The position numbers and the translations under genes are program-made. From Lepas anatifera (Eukaryota > Arthropoda > Thecostraca > Lepadidae), in assembly GCA_034440635.1 (NCBI GenBank), contig JAOTON010002065.1, positions 744,001-808,000 on the forward strand: a stretch of 64,000 nt of DNA, read 5' to 3'. Positions 45,201-57,200 of this stretch are shown here, one piece after another. The notes under the pieces were generated by a model, which saw only the letters and a list, made by a program, of their open reading frames with translations, was not told where the DNA came from and did not search any database. The stretch's first letter is position 1. Each line of letters opens with the position of its first letter.

Positions 45201-48200
45201 AGGTGGTAGACCTTCTCGTTTCGCCGATGGATCTGCGACTTGAGGTGGATCAGCTCCCAGAGGTAGTGGTTCTCCACATCGCGACAGGACGAGGCCCGCA
45301 CCTGCACCTCCGTCACCGGAATCAACACCTGGTACCGGATAATCTCCACCTCGGCCGGGTTGCCCTTCCCAGGTGCGCTCTGGCGAAGACACAGGGTTAA
45401 GCAGGTGAGGACGAAGGATGCATTGGGTTTCGCGACGCACCAACTGATACGGTCATAACTCTCACCCTGTTGGAGAGTTTTACTGGGGATCTGGATATCG
45501 CTGTTCCGTAATCCCACCCGGGATTTGAACGCGGCTCAGCGGCGTGGAAACCCAATGTGCTACCACTGTGCCACAGCATCTTAAACGAGACAAGGGGGAA
45601 GAGGAAAGGACAAATTTATGCATATGCATACTGAAGGACAAGGTCGGAGAGAAGACATCAGAGGTCTGATTCAAGCTTTCAGTTGATATTGCGCTAAGCT
45701 TCTTCCTGTGGTTAAAAAATTTGTAAACGAATCAGGTCTCTATCAGAAATATATTCAAGTAGAAACTGATAATCATATTTATCAATGTAGTGCAATAGCT
45801 CACCATAAGTTTCTTCTTTTGCCTCAGACGCTCCTTGCAAAGAAACACGACGGCTGTCTTGAAGACGAAGCACATGGCGTGAAGCTCCAGGCCTTTCTTA
45901 ATTTTGCCGAGGAAGTCTGAGATGTTGAGCCATTCCACACCGCCGTAGTACAGCAGGTCCCCAGGGGAGAGATCGACAGGCTACGGAAAAGCATCATCGG
46001 GCATGACCGTGACAAAAACATCCGGAACATACTATCCCAGCTGATATCCGCCTGTGCCTTTTTACCCTCAGGTCCCTCCTGTATCACTTACAACCGAGCC
46101 AGTTTTACGTTGTCTTGAAGTTTAACTAGAGTAGAGGAAGTGATTGTTGAGATTCTCCAACTCAAAGTGATCAGCTTCCCTTTCAGAGAAGTCCTCGATT
46201 GCGCTAAGGAATGAATAATGCAGCCGCACGCCTTCCAGGATGGTAAGAACAGACACCGACCACGCGGCTGTGCCAGTTAAGCGTCTCATTGAGAAACATG
46301 AGGACGACTACATTAGTGAACGGCTAGGCTTTGGCGAATTTCAGAGATGTGAACATGCCACTCCATTTTGCTATGATCTCAGAACTGCTCCAGGCTATTA
46401 GATCTTGAATACATATTTGTTTTGAACCGGATGCAAGAAAGGCTGAGAAAATGTGATGGACTTGTCGTTAATGTGCTTCGGATTTTTAAGACACGATGAA
46501 AACAAATGCGCTACTGTTTTTCTCAAATATTTTTCAACCAAAATCAGTTCAGGCACACTATTAGAGAAACTGGCCTAAAAACAAACAAGCGCCACCAAGT
46601 ATCAATGGCAATATCGTAAATAAAGCGCCTAAGTGCTCGAAAATGAAAACAAAATCATAGAGACACTTCAAAACAGACAGCCAAATCGCGATAGGCAACG
46701 GTCTCTTATTCTACACCGCGACAGTGCGCCCATCGCTACTGAATCAGACACCCGACCATGTTCTGAGCGAGACAGCGGCTCACCGATGCGACGGGGAGCA
46801 CCATCTTGGTCGACTTCTGGTGCTGTCTGAACAAGTGGTCGAAGATGGCGCCGTACTCCTCGTGAATCCGCTGCATCTCATTAATGTGCTCTGCCACTTT
46901 CTCCATGCCCTTCAGGGCCTCTGTCGACATCGGTTTACGTTTACTTGTTGGGGCTGGGCGCTGCACGTATGTAAATACACATCATAGATGAAGTCATGAT
47001 GAACGCTGGCATTTTAGAAAAATACCAAAAAGTTTTTTGTGACGCCCTCTTCCATTTTAACTAAATTTTCTCAACAATAAGTCATCTGGGGTACTATAAA
47101 GCTACAGCTTCGCTATAATTCAGCGGTGACAATGTGCGCCATATGACCCTGGCAGTTGGAGCGTCAATAAACCCCAATAATTATTAGCAGTCACAATGTA
47201 TTTAAAAAAAGCATTTCGTGGAACACGAAACAAAGTGACATATACATTTGAGTGACATATTTTCTCTGCTGCTTTTTACCGGGCTTACCAAATAAATTGA
47301 GCGAGAGTACCTGTGTACCACATTTCTCCGATTTTACACGACAAAGACCAAATATTGTCGCCGAAAGTCAAATTCGCATGTTGATTTCCGTCTATACACG
47401 TACATTTCCAAAAAAAGTTGAGGAGATCTAGATTTGATCAAAGGAAACGAATTACGACGTGAATTACTAAGCTAATTGAACGGTTGGAAACAATCATCCC
47501 CATGCTGGTACCTTCCACCGACACCTCCTTTTACCGCAAAACTTGGCCAGCACTACCCGCACTTCGTTAGACTTCTGCCTCGTTTGTCTCCCACAACCCA
47601 GTTACCCAGACGTAAGGTTATACCCTACAGGTGAGGATGCACCCCGTACCGGGAGCAGGCCTTGTCGTCCAGGTGGTGCTGCTGTCATCCGGTATAGGAC
47701 TGACACTTCGGCGATGCTCCGGCCTTACCTTCCAGGTGGGGATTCTCGTCGGGCTGGGGCTGGCCTTACCCTCGCCGTGGTTGTGCTACCCGGACTGCCG
47801 ATTAACCTTACCCTCTCGGACTGGGATCAGTCTTACCCTCCAAGTGGTGGTGTTCGCCTGACTGGGGGTCGGCCAGTCCCTTCAGCTGCTGCAGCAGCAG
47901 CGGGTACTTGAGGATGCGCTGGATGGGCTTGATGAGGTAGCTCTCCAGAGTGGAGGAGTGCTGCTGCCGCGGGTTCTGACGCTGCAGGAACTGCTGCAGC
48001 TGCTGGTTACCCTCGCCTGCCACAACAGCACGTGGCTATCAGTGTTTACCCGTGTCTGCCACAACAGCACGTGGCTATCAGTGTTTACCCGTGTCTGCCA
48101 CAACAGCACGTCGATATCAGTGTTTACCCGTGTCTGCCACAAGAGCACGTAGATATCAGTATTTACCCGTGTCTGCCACAACGGGACGTGGATATCAGTA

Positions 48201-51200
48201 TTTAACCCTGCCTACCACAACAGGACGTGGCTATCACTGTTTACCCTTGCCTGCCACAGCAGGATGTGACAGTATTTACCTCTGCTTGCCACAGTGGGTG
48301 TGACTTTGCCTTCCTCCTTGCCTGCTACCTAGCAGATGTTTACAATGTTAAAAAAGTTGGTAGTGTGTGGAATGTTCGTAAGCAATACGCCGGCTTCAAG
48401 AGGCCTTGCTGAAGGAATGGAGTGATGTTGGATTGTGAATGTAGCAGTGAGTGGTGCTGTGGAGGATGGGTGAAGATGAGTAAGTGACCGTACAAAATTG
48501 CGATAGAAAATTATGCAATTCAACATCTTTCCTCATGGACAAAAAACGACAAATAGTTTGAGGTTAACTGCTCCTTACATGGGGGTATAGGCCTTTAAAT
48601 GTGGCGGTTTCTCTAGTGGGCTTTTGGAATACAAATAAGGCTTAACAATACGTCCTCGAGAACCTTCGAAGCCAGCAAATGACACAGAAACTATTTAGAA
48701 ACATCTTAATTGTGTCAGAAGGACAGATCAAGGCGTAAAAGAGACACCAAGAATGATTTAAGAACAGGAAATATTATATAGTTCGCCGGAAATTGCGCGG
48801 ATTCCCCCATTTTCAACACGGCGAAACGAGAAAAATACCATAGTAAAATAATAGATCTGGGGTACACGAAGAAAACAGACTTCAAAGTAGTTTATTTGAA
48901 AACTTATGGCATACTGAATGGAAAGAAATATCAAACTTGGAAAGCGGTCTGAAGGGCTAAAAAGAAACACAGTTAAATAAACATTCATAACATTAAAGAC
49001 GCATCCCAAGTTAAAAGTGTGGCAATATAGCTGTAGGTTTAGTTGAATCCATTATAAGAACACCGTAAGGATGCCTCATGTTTTCTGTTTATTTAGCCTA
49101 CTTTGATCTCCCTCTCTCACTCTCTTCCTTTGCCAGCCTTAGATATCTCACCTGACTGGGTTACTTTGAAGTTATTGTGCAAGAGTTAATATGGAAAGTG
49201 CAACCGGCGTTGCTGACTCGCACTTGAAGCCTCTTTGGGTTTTAGTTCACATTGACAGACACCAGTCAGTCCTCGTTGCATCGGCCTACAGAATGCCTGA
49301 CAACAGTGTTCGGCACATTGGTGCTGACTTTGACAGTCTAGAGTGTCATGTCCTGTTCATGCTTTACAGCTATCCGCGCGCACAATGGTAATTTCTGGTG
49401 ATTTCAAACACTGCATTTTACAGTCTGCATATGATAACAGCCATAATTTAAAAACTTAGTAACTTACAATATTGAGTTAACACACGTCCGGGCTATCCGC
49501 CAGGGGGATCTTTATCTTGTTTGCTTTACACGCTGTACGTCAAAGACTTGCTGGGGGGATCCAGTTGCGCGCAGCTTCCGCCCGCGCTCTCCCTACGCCC
49601 GCGCTGATTTGGGCGCAAGTTTGCGCGTAAGCGATTTGAAGGGAATGTTCGGGAGAGAGCGATCGCGCGGAAGTCCGCGCCGGCGGAGGTTAGCGCGTAT
49701 CATCTGGGGCAAACCGAGGCGGCGGTGAATGCCTCTGGCGACCGTAGTAAATAGGCGCTAGGGCTAAAATTCCCATAGAATACGGTGCTTTTCTCGCCGT
49801 AGTAAACTCACGTCATAGGTTACAGCCTGCTGACTGCTGTACGGTGCCGGATTTCCTGGACGACTGTGGGGGGAGGGGATGAGAGGAAGACACGGCCCCG
49901 GGCTGGGAGGTGAGGTGATGATAAAAGTTCTCGGATGGGATAAAGGGAAAAACCTTATCCGTAAACGACAATTTATAAGTGGGATTTCCAAATAAATGAG
50001 GCATACCTGTGAAACCGATATGATTTGGCTTACTCCGAATGCGTTTTTATGTTAGGCCTAACTCAAGTCAATTTATCTGGGCAAGACACGAGCTTCACGA
50101 AACACACGTTTGCCTCGTTGTACTACGGTGTCATTGGTTTAGTCGGAGCACTGGGGAGAAATGAGCCGGGCTGGCTCCAACAAGCCTGGCTCGGCGAGTA
50201 ACTTTAGTGCCGCTTTTGCATTCGGCCTATGAATTTGGCCCCATTTTCCTTATCTTTCTGCCTTTCAAACAGCACCAGATATTTAAGAATCCTCACACTC
50301 ACAGTTCAGGGAGAAACTGCTCGATCGCTGGCGTTCCAGCCTCGACGAGACCGCTCGGGGACGGTGAGTAGTACGAAACGTGAGATACGTCCTGGGGCGA
50401 ACAACATTGTTTATTGGAGGGCAGTTAGCATTACGGCTGGTGATTCACTGGCACAGCTGCAGTGATCTACGTTTCTCTTCGCCTGTGTCTCTTCTGAGGA
50501 TTTCCCAGTGAGATGTCGGGAGTTTGTGGGCCTCGATTATTATCATAAATACATGTTTTGTCGAACGCAAGCCATATAACTTGGATTCACTGACATTTCC
50601 AATACATTTTTGTTACTTTAAAACATTTTTTTTATAAATTTTGCTCAAGTTGTTCCCAGTACGGCTGCTGGAGTCGGAGTCTCACTGAAGTCATCAAGGG
50701 ACTTGTCACGGAGACCCCGACCCCACCACCCGAATTAGAAACTCCCTCAGTGGAGGGTTAATTTAGAAGCCAAAGTTTAACGTCCCACAAAGCACAGGGA
50801 CGGCCGCCCCGCTCAGGTCACCCTCTCACCAGTCAGTTGCCAGCCGACCTACGTCGGGTAAACGATTGAGCGCCATAGCGTCTCAGGGGAACCGATCCCA
50901 AGCCTGGACATGCACTGCCACTGCATGCTTCTGAGCAGAGGGCCGGAGCCCAACGCTCTACCAACTGAGCTACCGGGGCGGCAGCTCAGTTATACAGGCT
51001 TCCGCGCTGTCTTCCGAGCCGTTGAGAAGACGCGGAAAGTTAGCGCGTAAGACGGCGATTTACGACACTACTTCCGCCACAACTTAGCTGCGCGCCGATG
51101 GATCCCTCCAAAAGCCCCTGCGCGCTAACTTACGCCCCCGCGCAGCTACGCGCTGTCTACCGCGCGTCCGGATCCCCCAGCTAGTCTGTCTGTCGGCAGC

Positions 51201-54200
51201 AACGTGACAATTGTCCAGTACGCTGACACCGCGCAGATTGGCCAACGGCAAAATGCTATTTTCAACAGCTGATCCCGCGCATGCAGGCTGCTCTCCACAC
51301 AATGCATCAATGTTCTGTCACAACGGAATGAAGGTCGATGCTCAGAAAACGCAAATGGCCGTTGTTGGCACGCCGGCCATGTTGCGTGATTTGCCACCAG
51401 TCATAATAAGTTTCTTTGGTGCCACAGCGCCAGAATCTGGTGATGCCAGAGTTTTGATGCCAGAGTTGTAAAAAAATTGGACTTACCATGGGCAGGAACT
51501 AAAATCACCAATCCCACATGGATGTGATGACTCGAAAATGTAACCGAATTCTTACGGCATTAAAGCATGCACGCCATGCTATACCTCGGGCCGCTCTCAA
51601 GATTATTGTTGAATCCCTCGTGCTGCCCATCGCTCGATATTGTATATACAGGCATGGTTCTTGTGAAGACATGCAGGTGAACCGTTTTCGGAGAATCATT
51701 AGCTTTGCCGCGCGTGTGGTGGCAGGTCGTAGACGGCACGACCCAGTATCGGACACTGTGGGGTAGCTTGGCTGGATGCCCGCCACACAGCTCGTCAGCC
51801 TCTCGACAGTGCGTGTGTGGGGCGGATTATTGCCACAGAAGTGCCCAAATATGTGACACAGACATTCGGCCGGAAAACAAGTGAAGTACATCAACACAAC
51901 ACACGCGGCGCCAACGAATGGGCACTACCTATGATGCACTCCAACGTCGCGTCTGTGCTAACGTCGTGTCCAACGTCGCCGACGACTGCGCTACCGTGGA
52001 ATCGATACGCTCAACCAGAGTTGATTAGAGCCTGGAGATCAGTTTTACAGAAGCCTTAAGAACTTAGTCAAATCATTGGTACTGTAGGGGGCAATTTATG
52101 GTGTAATAAGGCATTTATGGTATATGGTATTGTTCGTAGGTGGCTTGGATTGTATATGTTTTTAACAAGCTCTTTTAGCAGAGCAGTTTTAGTAGCTTAT
52201 TCTGTTACAATGTGTGATGGGAAGTTAACGCATGGTTTTATCTTTATACCTGTTCTTATTATTTTACATCGTGAACGTGAACAAGCGAAAAACGGATTCG
52301 GATGGATCTTGCCTACATAAAATCAGAACCTGAATCTGAAACGAGTTCGTGCGGGGAAAATATATATATTTCTATAATATCCTTTCATTATCATATGATG
52401 TTGTTTTCGAAGCTGACATTTTTTAGTTTGATTACAGACATCTTTATTGCTAGCTAACTTGAAAATATTGAATACATATTTCGAAAAGACTGAAATGACA
52501 CAGCCTGAACGTAAGCTACCATATGCATTCGGAGTCATTTTCCTAAGCTTATACAAATGTTGAATATTTCGCACAAGCACTAGGCAAAAATGGAAACATT
52601 ATATGCTCTGTACTTCCGTACAATTGGCATACTGTTACTGTTACACCTATCTGGATACGCCAGTGTCTCGCAGGTCGGCGGCATCACGCACTAGCGGTGG
52701 AGCTGACGGACCAGCGGCGTTTTGAATGTAGACAGCATCGTGAAAACATCGAAAGGCGCCTCGAGTTAAGCACATTTGTGCTTTTGCGCCGATCGTTATA
52801 TTTGAGAGTTCTTTTGTTTTTGTTTTACGGGAAATACATGGTATGGTATACGTTTAAAGCGTTCGAAAAATAATTATATTGGCTTATAACAAATAGCAAT
52901 ATTTGTTCGAACCTTTTAAAGGCATGTCCAGTTGTACCGAAGTACAGAGCATACAATATTTCCATCTTTTTACCTAGTGTTCGTCCAAAATATTCAGTAA
53001 GATACCATACTCGTAAAGCAGCACAATAATCACATCGGTAACGTCGCCACTGCCAACGGATTTCTAGAGACACACCACTTACTTGGATGAAGCACTTTCT
53101 GAGCCCTCGAGTGGCTAGCGCAGAACGAGCTGTAGAGCTTGAAGCTGTTCGTGTGGTACAAAAACGCGTTTCCTATTGAGAAGAGAACGTTCTGAAAGAC
53201 AAACAATAAAAGTATCAGTCAAACAGTTTTTAACAACACACATTTATCGTTGTCTAAGGATCGCGACGCTTGTGGGGCTGGTGGCAGCTAAGAAAACAGC
53301 AACGAAGACGCGAGCTCGATAAATGTAGCTCCGTGCACACTTCCCTGTTGTGATGCACGAACGAATGATCAGACAGCCAGCACCAGAGCACGTTCCTGGG
53401 TACTTTGTCTTCAAAGCTTGCATCAAACGCATCTCATTTACCGAGAGGGCTTTGATCTTGCAATTGCTCTGCTTTCTAAACCAAAACACGCATCGGTAAT
53501 GACATTGAACGAAGCTGGTTTTACATAATGCTAACACAGGCTATGGCGTGGTACTTTTCTCAGGGGAGCAGGCAAGTAAGGAAGCGAAAATGCCGTAAAA
53601 GAAACACTATCACTCGCGAGACATAAATAGCTGCCGTACTTGAAAACCCTCACAATTTCCACTCAGATGGCATTGGAAGGGGATACTAAGATATATAAGA
53701 TATATCACTGCATGGCCATTGATCGGTCGCACGTCAGACTAAAAACATTGCCCAACACAAAACCTGATAAACCCTGGAAGTGTGCATTTCAGTCGCTTGA
53801 ATTAGGATCCTCAGTGCGTCTACGCAACAACGCTCCACTGAGGGTTGTGCTCTGAATCCAAAGCAGTTTACGGCAATTATGACGCATTACACGTATCTGT
53901 TCAGTATGTGTGGCGAACTAGTATCAGCACACTGTGCAACAACACAGGCTCGATATTGAACATTGCACTGAGCCCTACGTCCAACTGGGCAATAACCACG
54001 TTCCGACCACACGCTCAGCTGGTTGCCAAGCTCGCCTGAATCCCACCTTGAACTGCGTGGGCGACTCCAGCCGACCCAGGTTCGGCTCCATCTCCACCGC
54101 CTCCTGCAGGCTCTGCAGGAAGTCCCGCTGAAACTCCACTATCTCGGGAATGTTGCCGAACAGGGCCTCCGATCTCCGCCGATGTGATGAACGACTCCCG

Positions 54201-57200
54201 CCTCAGCGGCTCCAGGTAGTTATCGATCAGCGAGTTCAGGTGCTGTCAATAGAAAAGCGCGTTGATCAACAGCTTTGAGTAGTCTTAGATCGGTGAGTTC
54301 AGGTGCTGAAAGCATTACCCATGCCAACAAATTCACAGCACTTCCACGTAAAATACATGGCATAGAGTGTTGTAATAAGATTTGCAAGCCTTTATGGCAA
54401 AATAATAAAAAAGTGCAGGCGTAACACATCGTGCATAACTCTTTCTTAGTTCCGAATCAAAACGACACTACAGTTGTAACGTGTTTCTGAGCCAAAACAA
54501 AGCAGCATCCGCCACAGGCAATGTTCGCGATTCCTGCACAGTTAGAACGCTGCGCAGTTGCATAGCCGCCACGCCGCCGTGAAACGGGGACGGCTGCGGC
54601 GTCGACTTCATGATAGCACACAGTTTGACCCCACTCACAGACGCCGACCGGATGCCTGGTGTCGGCAAACTTGGACATAAACATGAACAGTGTGGGGTGT
54701 ATGCCTCTGGGACTTCGCTCTGCATGCGTAGTACATACATGCATTCATGAAAAAATAGAAAACAGAATCACCAGTATTATCTCATTTTCTTCGGTTTTTA
54801 GCAATACGGGTTGGAAGGAATGTAAAAATTTTCCACACGTCTAACCACTTCTTAAAGTAGGCCTTTCCATAGTATATCAAAACAGCCATCATCGGTGACA
54901 ATAATAAACTCCATAAATCCCACCACGACACACAAAACACCGCGTCGAAAGACTGAGAAGGCGGACTCACCCGGACGTAGGTGCGCTCGGTGTCGATGAG
55001 CTCTGTGAGAACCTTCCTGAGCTTCTCAGCGTCGCTGAGATGCCGGCTGGGTGTCATGGCCTGGCTCTGGCTGGAGGCGATGCTGGAGGTGGGCGAAGGC
55101 CCGCGGTCCATCAGGCCTCTCGGCTGCTCCACCGGCGACCGGCAGTAGCCAGTCACGAGGGTGGCGCTCTGGGGAGGGGAGTGGTGTGTCAGGGGTAGCG
55201 ATCGTGGGGGGATTGCCGAGAACTGACGGTAGCCAGTCAACAGGGTGGCGCTCTGGGGAGGGGAGAGGCGTGTCGGGATAGCGATCGTGGGGGTAACTGC
55301 GGGGAACTGACGATAACTAGTCACCAGGGTGGCGCTCTGTGGAGGGAGAGGTGTGTCAGGGTAGCGATCGTGGGGGTGACTGCAGGGAACTGACGATAAC
55401 CAGTCAACAGAGTGGCGCTCTGTGGAGGGAAGAGGCGTGTCAGAGGTAGCGATCGTGAGAGGTGACTGCGGGGAACTGGCAGTGGTTCTTCAATGGCTCT
55501 GACTTTGCCTCTCTCCATAATCATTTTTAGGCTCTGACTTCGCCTGTAAATGGATATGCATCTGTTGGCAATATGAATAAATAAATAAATACATACATAC
55601 ATGGGTTTGGGCTCAGTGGAGACATAGAAACGCGCCAGGAGAAACAGACAGGAGCGAGGTAACGGGAATCTGGCGTTTATTTGGATAAGACACTACGTAA
55701 GTCCGTCTGACGTAACACATTTGCTTTCTGACGCTTTGGTCGGAAATGCTTTGGTGGCAAGGGCCTAACACTTCATTCACTGACACGTACGTTACTTAGT
55801 AATAAGACTCTAGAACTCTCAGCAGTGCTGCCGTTTAGCACGTGCCCATCAACACAACAGCAGGGCGGGAGAGCTCTCCACAAGTCAGTTACAAAAGCGG
55901 CTTCAGATGCTACCCCATCTCTTCAACGGGCGCGTCTGAAGTTAACGTTGAAATCCCGGAATGGTTTTGTCTGCGGCGTGAGCTTTCACAAACCTCCCAA
56001 GGCCCGATCTCAGCTCGGAGGCCGCATTTCACCCAGGGCACGTCAGATTGCAGCAATAAGCCATGGCGGAACTCCATTTGTCTTTGACGCCCGAGACAAC
56101 TGACTTCAGTCAGTCCCACACTGATGTTTTACGACAACGCTCGGAGAAGGCTGCTGGTACTTGGTAGACTTGATAAGCTTCCTCTTCCCTCTCTCTATCT
56201 CCTTATGTTTTGATTTATGTAGCACTCGGTGAGGCCACTCTTACAAACAGTGACGGATCAAGGCCAATGGCTGGGGAGGGAGTGGCGGAGCAATGGGACC
56301 CAAAATTGTGAAAAACATAGGATCTGGAACAAAATCAGCAAAAATCGCGGGTTTCAGGGGAGGACCTATTTTCCCCCCTGTATCCGCCCCTCCTAACATG
56401 ATGATGATGATGAGCACATTGCCACCGTGGATAGAGGACACTCCATCTAGCCTGTGCTCTCGTATATTATTCTAAATGAAACCGACCATGACCACCGTCA
56501 GAGAAGAAGACACGTCAATACAAGTGTGGGCCCTTGCAGCACAGTTTAATTTCAGGCAAGCCCCAGAGTCTGAATTAAAGCGAACTTCGCGTCCAACTTT
56601 TACGTTACCTTCCAATTGGATTTATCACCGAAGTATTCTAAACTTCGGCACAACTCCTTGGTTGATTCGAATTCCGTAAAATACCACGGTTACCACATCT
56701 GATTTTCTATTCAGTGCAGTCCCAGTGTTGTAAAATCCTGCATTTCACAATATACTGCGCCGCTGACTCGTCTACGGTTATTGCAAAGTAATATTCGGGA
56801 AGTGCGGTAAATACCTAAATCGCAGTTCCCAAGCTGAATACTGAAAGTGTTGTTAGCTGGGATCCCACTGCATAATTTTTACTGGGAAGGGAAAGGGTGA
56901 TAGACGTGATCCGGACTAGCGATGGCCAAGGGGTGGGAGGCAAATTTTGAGCATATTGGCTGTCTTTGAAAACGCCCACAACGATGCACTTCACCAACAC
57001 ATTTATGTAGGTCCGCGCAGGTAATATGGGTAAATGCAAACAACCTAGGTCAAACACCAAAATTTGAGTGAGGGACGTGCCCCACCCCGATTCGTGGGTC
57101 GGGAAAGCATTCTTCCACTTCCGACGCCCATGATTGCTAACAACGATGGATGCAAAGATTGGATAACATACCACAAACCATGTGAGGTAATGCTGTGTAA

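Noticed and set aside
45500..45580. Genuine tRNA gene
   Set aside because: Box A and box B are good, but the sequence continues into a repeated SINE body and the acceptor stem does not pair cleanly.
48018..48181. 13-residue repeat protein (WQTRVNTD unit)
   Set aside because: The frame is out of phase with the neighbouring DH exon and is produced by a 39-bp minisatellite in the intron.
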